Source: Parvibaculum indicum
GTDB lineage: Bacteria > Pseudomonadota > Alphaproteobacteria > Parvibaculales > Parvibaculaceae
NCBI RefSeq assembly: GCF_011762095.1
Contig: NZ_JAASQO010000004.1
Location: forward strand, 237,025-301,024
Reading direction: 5' to 3'
Length of the DNA: 64,000 bases
Below the pieces are notes generated by a model. The model searched no databases. It was not told where the DNA came from and was given only the letters and a program-made list of their open reading frames with translations. Shown one piece after another: positions 1 to 6,570 of the stretch (positions are counted from its first letter, which is position 1; each line of letters starts with the position of its first letter). The position numbers and the translations under genes are program-made.

Positions 1-38
1 TCGCCCGGATGGATGGGCGGCAGTTTGTTCGGTGCCAT
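1..38 (-). CDS. higA: HigA-type antitoxin, N-terminal fragment (runs off the window)
   Basis: Only the first 12 codons are in the window. They read M-A-P-N-K-L-P-P-I-H-P-G, the typical opening of HigA/VapI-family XRE antitoxins, which bind and neutralise the HigB mRNA-cleaving toxin and repress their own operon. The frame begins 34 nt after the stop of the upstream higB-like gene on the same strand, which is the toxin-first order usual for higBA. A second ATG further upstream opens a different frame without the family signature. Most of the gene lies outside the window, so integrity cannot be judged. Confidence 0.75.
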   Translation of the reverse strand, partial: MAPNKLPPIHPG

Positions 39-72
39 TCGATCTCTCCATGTATGCCATGGGTTTCAGCGG

Positions 73-354
73 TTAGTGATAGTCAGTGATCTCGACATCC
101 TCGGCGTGACCATCGACCCATTTGAAGCAGAGACGGAACTGGTCGTTCACCCGGATGGCGTGCTGACCTTTCCGGTCTCCCTTCAATGCGTGCAGTTTGT
201 TTCCCGGCGGCGAGGCGAGGTCACCCAACGCCACCGCATGCTCGAGCATGACAAGCTTGCGTTGGGCTATGCGGACAAGATCGGCCGGAAATCCCTTGAA
301 CGGTTTTCCTTCGGCCAAAGCGGCCGTCTTCCTGTCCTTGTATGACCGTATCAT
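73..354 (-). CDS. higB: HigB-type mRNA interferase toxin (RelE/ParE fold)
   Basis: The 93-residue product matches the HigB/plasmid-maintenance killer family in size and motifs: MIRSYKDRKTAAL at the start, LKGDRKGQ near residue 60, then IRVNDQFRLCFKW, the conserved core strand with catalytic basic residues. Such toxins cleave mRNA at the ribosome. I start at the ATG at 354 rather than a TTG 12 nt upstream, because the family begins with M-I-R-S and a GGAGG lies 4 nt before this ATG. The antitoxin start follows after 34 nt. Transcription likely comes from the operator-flanked promoter at 373-427. Confidence 0.88.
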   Translation of the reverse strand: MIRSYKDRKTAALAEGKPFKGFPADLVRIAQRKLVMLEHAVALGDLASPPGNKLHALKGDRKGQHAIRVNDQFRLCFKWVDGHAEDVEITDYH

Positions 355-372
355 CCCGCCTCCCAATGAAGC

Positions 373-427
373 GTATCGTAGGGTGATACTATTCCGCGGT
401 CAAGCGAATTGTATCGTGTGATGATAC
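373..427 (-). promoter_or_regulatory. higBA promoter with two GTATC-N7-GATAC operators
   Basis: On the minus strand TTGACC (398-403) and TACGAT (375-380) are separated by exactly 17 bp, a good sigma-70 type promoter pointing at higB. Two 17-bp palindromes of form GTATC-N7-GATAC lie at 373-389 (over the -10) and 411-427 (just upstream of the -35), starts 38 bp apart. HigA-type antitoxins repress through paired palindromes, so autoregulation is a reasonable inference. A further half site (GTATC) sits at the start of the toxin gene. Confidence 0.75.
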
Positions 428-439
428 GGTTTTGCCAAA

Positions 440-470
440 TGGTAGCGCCGGTGCGACTTGAACCCCCACA
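440..470 (-). other. tRNA 3'-end-like relic (T loop plus acceptor and CCA)
   Basis: On the minus strand GGTTCAAGTC followed by GCACC, GGCGCTA and CCA looks like the T arm, acceptor strand and CCA of a tRNA. The T stem pairs at only three of five positions and no matching 5' acceptor strand or anticodon arm is found upstream, so this is not a functional tRNA. It may be a decayed attachment-site fragment, or chance similarity. Low confidence. Confidence 0.3.
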
Positions 471-496
471 GGGCGAAGGCGGGGGCCGCCTTACCG

Positions 497-524
497 ATTT
501 GCAACCATATGCCGCATTGCAAAT
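497..524. promoter_or_regulatory. Inverted repeat upstream of feoA, candidate metal-regulator operator
   Basis: ATTTGCAA (497-504) and TTGCAAAT (517-524) form a perfect 8-bp inverted repeat with a 12-nt spacer, 66 bp before the feoA start. The position suits an operator for the iron-uptake operon. TGCAA/TTGCA half sites recall alphaproteobacterial Fur/Mur-type boxes, but I cannot assign the regulator from sequence alone. Confidence 0.45.
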
Positions 525-589
525 GAGAGGGGCTTGCAGTGAAGTGCGCCCGAACCTGCCCGCGAGAGGCAGGCTGAAGGGCAGGCGCC

Positions 590-877
590 ATGACCACCGA
601 CACCGTTGACCGATCCACCGTTCCCCATTGGCCGCTTGGCGAAGGCCGGGTGGGCGATGCCGGGATCGTGGCCGATATCGTAGCGGCCGACGACCAGCCC
701 GAACTCGAGCGCCTGCTGCTCGAGATGGGGTTCGTGGAGGGCGCGCGGGTGGAACTGCTGCATGAAGGGCCGATGGGGCGCGATCCCATTGCCGTCAAGG
801 TGGACGACATGCGCGTGGCGCTGCGCCGCCGCGAGGCCGGTTTCATCCTTGTGGTTTCGGAAGCCCGCCGGCCATGA
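590..877 (+). CDS. feoA: Ferrous iron transport protein A
   Basis: The 95-residue product is a small FeoA, a cytoplasmic SH3-like protein thought to modulate the FeoB channel. The domain covers about residues 20-92 and includes the characteristic stretch from LERLLLEMGFVEGARVELL to PIAVKVDDMRVALRRREAG. The N-terminal 18 residues extend beyond the minimal domain. Its stop overlaps the feoB start as ATGA at 874-877, so the two are translationally coupled. An inverted repeat at 497-524 may mediate iron control. Confidence 0.93.
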   Translation: MTTDTVDRSTVPHWPLGEGRVGDAGIVADIVAADDQPELERLLLEMGFVEGARVELLHEGPMGRDPIAVKVDDMRVALRRREAGFILVVSEARRP

Positions 878-2742
878 CGTCTTCCGCGCTTCATCTCGGC
901 CTTGTCGGTAATCCCAATTGCGGAAAGACGGCTCTCTTCAATGCGCTGACCGGCAGCCGGCAGAAGGTTGCGAACTATGCAGGGGTGACGGTGGAGCGCA
1001 AGGAGGGCCGGTTCGTCACGCCCGCGGGGCGCGAGGTCGTGCTGCTCGATCTGCCCGGCACCTACAGCCTTCGGGCGCGCAGCCCCGACGAACAGATCAC
1101 GCGCGACGCGGTGCTGGGCACGCTGGAAAGCGAGTGTACGCTCGACGCCATCGTCTGCGTGGCCGATGCGACCAATCTCCGGCTGATGCTGCGTCTGGTG
1201 CTGGAGCTGAAGCAGACGGGACGTCCGCTCGTGCTCGCACTCAACATGTACGACATTGCGAAGCATCGCGGCATCGACATCGATATCGACAAGCTGTCCG
1301 GCGAACTCGGCATTCCCGTGGTGCCGACGGTGGCGGTGCGGCGCAACGGCACGGATGCACTGCTGGCCCTTCTCGACAAGATGGCGCCGGACAAGGTCGT
1401 GGCGGCGGCGGCCGCTTCCGCCAATAGCTGGGCGGCACCGGATGCGAAGACCGTGCGCGAAACGCACCGCATGGCAGACCTCATCCTCAGGGATTGCGTG
1501 ACGCGGCCGGAAGACGGCGACGAGTGGACGGCGCGTCTGGACCGCGTGTTGCTGCATCCGATCTGGGGCATCGCGATCCTGCTCGGCATTCTCTTTCTGA
1601 TGTTCCAGGCGGTGTTCAGCTGGGCGACGCCGCTGATGGACATGATCGGCGCCGGTTTCGAGTGGCTGTCGGCGCTGGTGCAGACCGCGCTGCCGGACGG
1701 GTTGCTGCGCAGCCTGATTTCCGACGGCATCATTTCCGGCGTGGGCAGCGTGCTCGTCTTCCTGCCGCAGATTGTGATCCTGTTCCTGTTCATCATCCTG
1801 CTGGAAGATGTGGGCTATATGGCGCGCGCGGCCTTTCTGATGGACAAGCTGATGGGGCGGGCGGGGCTTCACGGGCGCGCCTTCATTCCGCTGCTGTCGA
1901 GCTTTGCCTGCGCCATTCCCGGCATCATGGGGACGCGCGTCATAAACAGCTGGCGGGACAGGCTGGTGACCATTCTGGTTTCGCCGCTGATGACCTGTTC
2001 GGCGCGCATTCCCGTCTATACGCTCATCATCGCCGCCTTCATTCCGCGCGGCACGGTGTTCGGCGTGGTCGACCGGCAGGGGCTCGTCATGTTCGGTCTT
2101 TACGCGGCGGGGATCGTGAGCGCGCTGAGCGTTGCCATGGCGATGCGGCTCTTCTTTCACCGGCATGCCTCCGAGCCGTTCATCATGGAGCTGCCCGACT
2201 ACAAGCTGCCCAGCGTGAAGAATGTGGCCTGGGGCGTGATCGAGCGGGCGCGCATCTTTTTGCGCCGGGCGGGCACCATCATCCTGTCGATGATGATCGT
2301 GATCTGGTTCCTGAGCAGCTTTCCCGCGCCGCCGCCGGGCGCGACGGAGCCCGCCATCCATTACAGCCTCGCAGGCATGATCGGCCATGCGGTGGAGCCG
2401 GTTCTGGAGCCGATCGGGTTCAACTGGCAGATCGCAGTGGCGCTCATCACCGGGCTGGCGGCGCGCGAGGTGGCGGTGGCCGCCCTCGGCACCGTCTATG
2501 CGGTGGGCGGGGAGAGCGGCGGGTCGCTGACGCAGATCCTCGCCTCGCACTGGTCGCTCGCCTCGGGGCTCGCTTTTCTGGCGTGGTACATCTTCGCGCC
2601 GCAATGCGCCTCAACGCTGGCCGTGGTCAGGCGCGAGACGAATTCATGGCGCTGGCCGGCCATCATGTTCGCCTACATGCTGGCGATGGCCTATATCGCG
2701 GCGCTGATCGTCTATCAGTCGGCGGTCTATCTCGGCGGGTAG
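874..2742 (+). CDS. feoB: Ferrous iron transport protein B, G-protein-coupled Fe(II) transporter
   Basis: The 622-residue inner-membrane Fe(II) permease has an N-terminal G domain with G1 GNPNCGKT (residues 12-19), G3 DLPG (59-62) and a G4-like NMYD near 123. A helical linker leads into a polytopic membrane region with two Gate-type segments, including the conserved GYMARAAFLMDKLM and a conserved Cys in SFACAIPGIMGTR. At 622 residues it is shorter than the approximately 770 residues of enterobacterial FeoB, mainly through a compact C terminus. No feoC is present. It is coupled to feoA, and the convergent fliP gene ends only 8 bp downstream. Confidence 0.97.
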   Translation: MTSSALHLGLVGNPNCGKTALFNALTGSRQKVANYAGVTVERKEGRFVTPAGREVVLLDLPGTYSLRARSPDEQITRDAVLGTLESECTLDAIVCVADATNLRLMLRLVLELKQTGRPLVLALNMYDIAKHRGIDIDIDKLSGELGIPVVPTVAVRRNGTDALLALLDKMAPDKVVAAAAASANSWAAPDAKTVRETHRMADLILRDCVTRPEDGDEWTARLDRVLLHPIWGIAILLGILFLMFQAVFSWATPLMDMIGAGFEWLSALVQTALPDGLLRSLISDGIISGVGSVLVFLPQIVILFLFIILLEDVGYMARAAFLMDKLMGRAGLHGRAFIPLLSSFACAIPGIMGTRVINSWRDRLVTILVSPLMTCSARIPVYTLIIAAFIPRGTVFGVVDRQGLVMFGLYAAGIVSALSVAMAMRLFFHRHASEPFIMELPDYKLPSVKNVAWGVIERARIFLRRAGTIILSMMIVIWFLSSFPAPPPGATEPAIHYSLAGMIGHAVEPVLEPIGFNWQIAVALITGLAAREVAVAALGTVYAVGGESGGSLTQILASHWSLASGLAFLAWYIFAPQCASTLAVVRRETNSWRWPAIMFAYMLAMAYIAALIVYQSAVYLGG

Positions 2743-2750
2743 GCCGGACG

Positions 2751-3497
2751 TTATCCGTGTCCGAAACTTCGGACGAGGCTTCCCGCGATCAGCGACCAGC
2801 CGTCCACCAGCACGAAGAAGATGAGCTTGAACGGCAGTGAGATGATCACCGGCGGCAGCATCATCATGCCCATGGACATGAGGACGGAGGCGACCACCAT
2901 GTCGATGACGATGAAGGGCAGGAAGACGAGGAAGCCGATCTCGAAGGCGCGGCGCAGTTCCGAGATCATGAAGGCGGGAACCAGCACCTGAAGGCCGATG
3001 TCTTCCGGTTTGTCGGGCGTGCCGGCCTCGGAGAGGTCGACGAAGAGCTGCAGATCCTGGTCGCGCACCTGGCCCAGCATGAACGTCTTGAAGGGCTGGG
3101 CGGTCTGGGTGAAGGCTTCGCCGAATTCGACCTGCTGGTTCATCATCGGCTCGATGCCCTGCTCATAGGCCGCCTTGAAGGTCGGCGTCATGATGAAGGC
3201 GGTGAGGAACAGCGACAGGCTGATGAGGACCGCATTGGGCGGCGATTGTTGCATGCCGAGCGCGGTGCGCATCAGCGAGAGCACCACCACGATGCGAACG
3301 AAGGACGTCACCATGATGAGGATCGACGGGGCGAGGCTCAGAATGGTGACCAGCGCGACGATCTGGACGATGTGATCGGTGAGGCCGAGATCGCCGCCGA
3401 GATTGACGGTGATCGGATCGGCGGCCATGGCGGTACCGCCCGCGAAAAACGCGACGGCGAAAGCGAGCGCGGCGGGAAGAAGCGTTTTGCGGGTCAT
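2751..3497 (-). CDS. fliP: Flagellar export gate protein FliP
   Basis: The 248-residue membrane protein is the core subunit of the flagellar type III export gate (FliP5-FliQ4-FliR1). It starts with a cleavable signal peptide (TLLPAALAFAVAFF, cleavage near AMA-AD at residue 26), which is typical of FliP. The family signature region SFVRIVVVLSLMRTALGMQQSP and the C-terminal VLMSMGMMMLPPVIISLPFK are present. The start overlaps the fliO stop (ATGA at 3494-3497), indicating coupled translation. The rest of the gate (fliQ, fliR, flhB) is in the divergent cluster on the plus strand. Confidence 0.96.
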   Translation of the reverse strand: MTRKTLLPAALAFAVAFFAGGTAMAADPITVNLGGDLGLTDHIVQIVALVTILSLAPSILIMVTSFVRIVVVLSLMRTALGMQQSPPNAVLISLSLFLTAFIMTPTFKAAYEQGIEPMMNQQVEFGEAFTQTAQPFKTFMLGQVRDQDLQLFVDLSEAGTPDKPEDIGLQVLVPAFMISELRRAFEIGFLVFLPFIVIDMVVASVLMSMGMMMLPPVIISLPFKLIFFVLVDGWSLIAGSLVRSFGHG

Positions 3498-3928
3498 GCG
3501 CGGCGCTCCTTCAGGCGGCTTACCAGGCGGTGCATCTGCTGGGCCGGGACGGGGAGCTGCGCGACGAAACGCTCGTTTGCGGTTTGGGTTGCGGTTTCGG
3601 GCTCTCTCTTATCGTTCGTGTCCGCGTCATTGGCGGGCGCTTCGACCTTCCGTTCTTCGACGGGTGCATCGATGCCGCTTTCGATGACGAGACTTTGTTC
3701 CGCGCCGAGCAGGATCAGATGTTCCTTGCCGTCGCGGCGAATGAGGACGAGGCGGTTTTTGGTGTCGAGCGGTTTCGTTTCCACGATGGCGAGGCGTTTC
3801 AGCGCGCCCGGCATGGTGTAGCCGCCGGTGAAGAGACCCCATTTGCGCGCGGCATAACCGCAAAGCCCGATCAGCCCGATGATGAAGACGAGTGCGCCGA
3901 CGAAGCGCAATACTTCCGTGATATCCAT
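3494..3928 (-). CDS. fliO: Flagellar biosynthesis protein FliO
   Basis: The 144-residue product has one N-terminal transmembrane helix (about residues 6-26, ending YAARKW) and a cytoplasmic domain with the FliO-like pattern LKRLAIVETKPLDTKNRLVL and DGKEHLILLG. FliO is a poorly conserved chaperone for FliP assembly. I chose the ATG at 3928 over a TTG at 3949, because the shorter form begins directly before the membrane helix. The C-terminal third is low-complexity and acidic/basic. It is immediately upstream of and overlapping fliP, which supports the call. Confidence 0.85.
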   Translation of the reverse strand: MDITEVLRFVGALVFIIGLIGLCGYAARKWGLFTGGYTMPGALKRLAIVETKPLDTKNRLVLIRRDGKEHLILLGAEQSLVIESGIDAPVEERKVEAPANDADTNDKREPETATQTANERFVAQLPVPAQQMHRLVSRLKERRA

Positions 3929-3991
3929 TGAATGCCCAATCCACCCCAAACGACGAAGGCGCAGCCCAATTGCGCGTTACCGCCGTGAATA

Positions 3992-4005
3992 GGCAGAATT
4001 TGCCG
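3992..4005. promoter_or_regulatory. FlbD/ftr-like palindrome 1
   Basis: GGCAGAATTTGCCG contains GGCA-N5-TGCC. A nearly identical copy lies at 4078-4091, 86 bp away. The pattern resembles the ftr elements bound by the sigma-54 activator FlbD in Caulobacter flagellar promoters; that comparison is from memory. It sits in the divergent fliO/flgB control region. Confidence 0.5.
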
Positions 4006-4013
4006 CGTCAGAC

Positions 4014-4028
4014 TTAATGCCGGGTTAA
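4014..4028. promoter_or_regulatory. CtrA box (TTAA-N7-TTAA)
   Basis: TTAATGCCGGGTTAA is an exact match to the full CtrA recognition pattern TTAA-N7-TTAA, followed by AC, close to the extended consensus. It lies between fliO (86 bp away) and flgB (213 bp away), where a class II flagellar regulator is expected. The cckA gene, which feeds phosphate to CtrA, is 3.7 kb downstream. I saw no second full site in the window. Confidence 0.7.
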
Positions 4029-4077
4029 ACGAACGGACAGTCGCCGTCTTTTTAGGTAAATGCGAAATGAAACGCCC

Positions 4078-4091
4078 GGCAGAAATTGCCG
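4078..4091. promoter_or_regulatory. FlbD/ftr-like palindrome 2
   Basis: GGCAGAAATTGCCG is the second copy of the GGCA-N5-TGCC palindrome, differing from the copy at 3992-4005 by one base and embedded in CCCGGC...GCCGCCCG. The CtrA box lies between the two copies. I could not find a convincing -24/-12 sigma-54 promoter next to it on either strand. Confidence 0.5.
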
Positions 4092-4240
4092 CCCGTTAGG
4101 GGCTTCTTAAGAACCGGGGGTCAACACTGATCCTGCCGCCAAGGAATGCGTGGCTCTTTTCATACCGGCAGTAGCGGGCTTCAGAAGGAAGTGCGTGACG
4201 AATTCCCCGGGCAGGGAACGCCGGTCGGTGGGGCACGCAC

Positions 4241-4687
4241 ATGGCTTTGGGCGATCTTCCTCTTTTGTCGATGATGAAGCTGCGGCTGCAATGGCTCGGC
4301 GAGCGCCAGCAGGTGCTTGCGCAGAACGTCGCCAATGCGGACACGCCGGGCTATGCGGCGAAAGATCTCAAGGATCTGGATTTCGGCGCGCTGGTGAGCC
4401 GGCAGAGCGGCATGCTGTCGCCCGTCGCCACGACCACAGGACATATCGGGACGCCGGTCGTCGGCGCGTCGCTGACGGGTACCGCGGCGGGGCGCGCGGC
4501 GGTGACCCATGCGCGCGGCGGCGAAGTGCAACGCGCACCGGATTTCGAAACCTCGCCGACGGGTAATTCCGTCGTGCTGGAGGAACAGATGATGAAGGCC
4601 GCCCAGACACAGATGGACTATCAGGCGGTCACGGGTCTTTACGCCAAAAGCGTCGGGCTTATCAAAATCGCGCTGGGACGCGCCTGA
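4241..4687 (+). CDS. flgB: Flagellar basal-body rod protein FlgB
   Basis: The 148-residue proximal rod subunit is exported through the flagellar secretion gate and polymerises in the periplasm. It has the rod-protein N-terminal signature RQQVLAQNVANADTPGYAAKDL (about residues 22-43) and a helical C terminus ending YQAVTGLYAKSVGLIKIALG, both needed for coiled-coil packing in the rod. No cleaved signal peptide is present, as expected for a type III substrate. It is the first gene of flgBC-fliEQR-flhB, downstream of the CtrA/ftr-like control region. Confidence 0.96.
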   Translation: MALGDLPLLSMMKLRLQWLGERQQVLAQNVANADTPGYAAKDLKDLDFGALVSRQSGMLSPVATTTGHIGTPVVGASLTGTAAGRAAVTHARGGEVQRAPDFETSPTGNSVVLEEQMMKAAQTQMDYQAVTGLYAKSVGLIKIALGRA

Positions 4688-4725
4688 GGCGCCGTGCGCG
4701 GCCAGGGAATAAAGGAGAGACGGGC

Positions 4726-5145
4726 ATGACTGCGATGGATCTCATCAAATCGATGATGGTGGCGGCCTCGGGCCTGAAGGCGCAGAGCGGGCGCATGCGC
4801 ATCATCGCGGAAAATATCGCCAATGCGGAGTCCACCGGCAACACGCCGGGCGCGGACCCGTATCGCCGCAAGATCGTGACCTTCGAGGATACGCTCGACC
4901 GGCAGATGGGCGTGGACAAGGTGACGCTGGGCCGGCCGGAAACCGACAAGTCGGACTTCAAGCTCAAATACATGCCGGACCATCCGGCGGCCAATGGCGA
5001 CGGCTATGTGAAGTTTCCGAATGTGAACGGCATGGTCGAGGCGATGGATATGCGCGAGGCGCAGCGCAGCTACGAAGCGAACCTGAACATCATTCAGGCC
5101 TCGCGCCGCATGATTTCGCAGACCATCGACATTCTGCGCGGATAA
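4726..5145 (+). CDS. flgC: Flagellar basal-body rod protein FlgC
   Basis: The 139-residue proximal rod protein has the N-terminal heptad region MVAASGLKAQSGRMRIIAEN, IANAESTGNTPGADPYRRK, and the C-terminal helix YEANLNIIQASRRMISQTID, the usual layout for FlgC. It forms the proximal rod with FlgB, FlgF and FliE, and is secreted without a cleaved signal. It lies 38 bp after flgB and 13 bp before fliE. A GGAGAGACGGGC segment provides the ribosome binding site. Confidence 0.96.
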   Translation: MTAMDLIKSMMVAASGLKAQSGRMRIIAENIANAESTGNTPGADPYRRKIVTFEDTLDRQMGVDKVTLGRPETDKSDFKLKYMPDHPAANGDGYVKFPNVNGMVEAMDMREAQRSYEANLNIIQASRRMISQTIDILRG

Positions 5146-5158
5146 GGGGTAGGGGACC

Positions 5159-5479
5159 ATGGCAACACCGGCTTCTCTTGCACTGAACGCCTATGCCCGC
5201 GCCGCGGGCATGGCGTCGAAGGGACCGCAGACGCAAGGCGCCAATGCCGGACAGGCGGCGGGCGGCTTCGACAACATGCTGAAAAGCGCGCTCGACGAGG
5301 CGGTGGATACCGGCAAGGCGAGCGAGCAGAAGGTGGCGGCGATGACCGGCACGAGGCAGGGCAACCTCGTGGATGTGGTGACGGCCGTTTCCGAAGCCGA
5401 GGCCACGCTGCAGACCGTGGTCACGGTTCGCGACAAGGTCATTTCGGCCTATCAGGAAATCCTGCGCATGCCCATCTGA
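5159..5479 (+). CDS. fliE: Flagellar hook-basal body complex protein FliE
   Basis: The 106-residue protein links the MS ring and export gate to the rod. The conserved C-terminal half is clear: DNMLKSALDEAVDTGKASEQ, then GNLVDVVTAVSEAEATLQTV and VRDKVISAYQEILRMPI. The N-terminal 35 residues are Ala/Gly-rich and variable, as in other alphaproteobacterial FliE. Its position after flgC in the operon supports the assignment. Confidence 0.95.
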   Translation: MATPASLALNAYARAAGMASKGPQTQGANAGQAAGGFDNMLKSALDEAVDTGKASEQKVAAMTGTRQGNLVDVVTAVSEAEATLQTVVTVRDKVISAYQEILRMPI

Positions 5480-5512
5480 GGGCCTGCGTTCCAGTTTTAG
5501 TCGGGTGGGGGC

Positions 5513-5776
5513 ATGACCGGACCTGAAGTTCTCGATATTGCGCGGCAGGCGATCTGGGTGATGCTGGAAGCATCCGCCCCGATGATGATCGTCGCGCTGC
5601 TGGTGGGCCTCGTCATCGCGCTCTTCCAGGCGCTGACGCAGGTTCAGGAAATGACGCTGGTCTTCGTGCCGAAGATCGTCGCCATTTTCCTGACGCTGCT
5701 GATCTCGCTTCCCTTCATGGGCAGCGTGATGAGCGGGCTGATGCATCTCGTCGCCCAGAAGATCGTCTCGGGCTGA
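5513..5776 (+). CDS. fliQ: Flagellar export gate protein FliQ
   Basis: The 87-residue membrane protein has two helices (about residues 17-37 and 52-72), part of the FliPQR export gate. The signature LLVGLVIALFQALTQVQEMT and FVPKIVAIFLTLLI are family-typical. It starts 33 bp after fliE behind a GGGTGGGGGC ribosome binding site and precedes fliR by 8 bp, so the gate genes fliQ-fliR are tightly coupled. Confidence 0.96.
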   Translation: MTGPEVLDIARQAIWVMLEASAPMMIVALLVGLVIALFQALTQVQEMTLVFVPKIVAIFLTLLISLPFMGSVMSGLMHLVAQKIVSG

Positions 5777-5784
5777 CTATTGCG

Positions 5785-6561
5785 ATGACCGGCGATCCCG
5801 TTATCAGCATCGACATCCTGCCGGATACGGCTTTCGTGTTCCTGCTCGTCTTTTCGCGGCTGGGCGCGATGGTGATGATGATGCCGGCGATCGGCGAAAA
5901 CGGCATTCCGGCGCGCGTGCGCCTCATCATGGCGCTGCTGCTGACCCTCATCATCATGCCGCTTGTCGCCGACAGCTACGGCAAGCTGCCGGAAAGCGTG
6001 GCCGGCGTGGCGGGCATCATCGTTTTCGAGGTCGCCGTCGGCATTTTCATCGGGATGGCCGCGCGGATCATCATGTCGGCGCTGCATGTGGCGGGCAACA
6101 TCATCGCACTTCAGATGAGCCTGGCCTTTGCGCAGAATGTCGATCCCACGCAGGGCCAGCAGGGCGTGCTGATCGCGAATTTTCTCAACCTGCTCGCCGT
6201 CACGCTGATTTTTGCGACGGGGCTCGACCATCTGCTGATCGCGGCGATGCGCGACAGCTACGATCTGTTCAAGCCGGGGCAGTATCTGCCGGTCGGGGAT
6301 TTCTCGCGCATGGCGGTGGAAACCTTTTCCCACGCCTTTCGACTGGGATTGCAGCTTTCGGCGCCGTTCCTCGTCTTCGGACTGGTCTTCTATCTGGGCA
6401 TCGGCGTGCTTTCGCGCCTGATGCCGCAGATCCAGATTTTCTTCATCGCCATGCCGGCGAACATCATGCTGGGGCTTTTGCTGCTGATGGTTCTGCTCGG
6501 CGCCATGATGACGTGGTTCCTCGACGCCTTCGAAGCCACGCTCACCCTCTTTCTGCATTAG
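5785..6561 (+). CDS. fliR: Flagellar export gate protein FliR
   Basis: The 258-residue polytopic gate subunit (six or so hydrophobic segments) includes RLGAMVMMMPAIGENGIPAR near the N terminus and the conserved QMSLAFAQNVDPTQGQQG followed by FLNLLAVTLIFATGLDHLL. FliR caps the FliP5-FliQ4 helical assembly and contacts FlhB. It begins 8 bp after fliQ and is followed by flhB after 9 bp with a GGGGAGAGGC ribosome binding site. Confidence 0.96.
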   Translation: MTGDPVISIDILPDTAFVFLLVFSRLGAMVMMMPAIGENGIPARVRLIMALLLTLIIMPLVADSYGKLPESVAGVAGIIVFEVAVGIFIGMAARIIMSALHVAGNIIALQMSLAFAQNVDPTQGQQGVLIANFLNLLAVTLIFATGLDHLLIAAMRDSYDLFKPGQYLPVGDFSRMAVETFSHAFRLGLQLSAPFLVFGLVFYLGIGVLSRLMPQIQIFFIAMPANIMLGLLLLMVLLGAMMTWFLDAFEATLTLFLH

Positions 6562-6570
6562 GGGAGAGGC

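Noticed and set aside
440..530. Complete tRNA gene on the minus strand
   Set aside because: T stem pairs at three of five positions, and no acceptor 5' strand or standard anticodon arm can be drawn.
400..2604. Very long open frame antisense to feoA/feoB (over 700 codons)
   Set aside because: It is the typical shadow frame of a GC-rich gene: its product is Arg/His/Gln-rich low-complexity with no domains, while the plus strand gives textbook FeoA and FeoB.
3929..4240. Sigma-54 (-24/-12) promoter for flgB or fliO
   Set aside because: I looked for GG-N10-GC on both strands; near-matches have 8-bp spacing or lack the GC, so none is reported.
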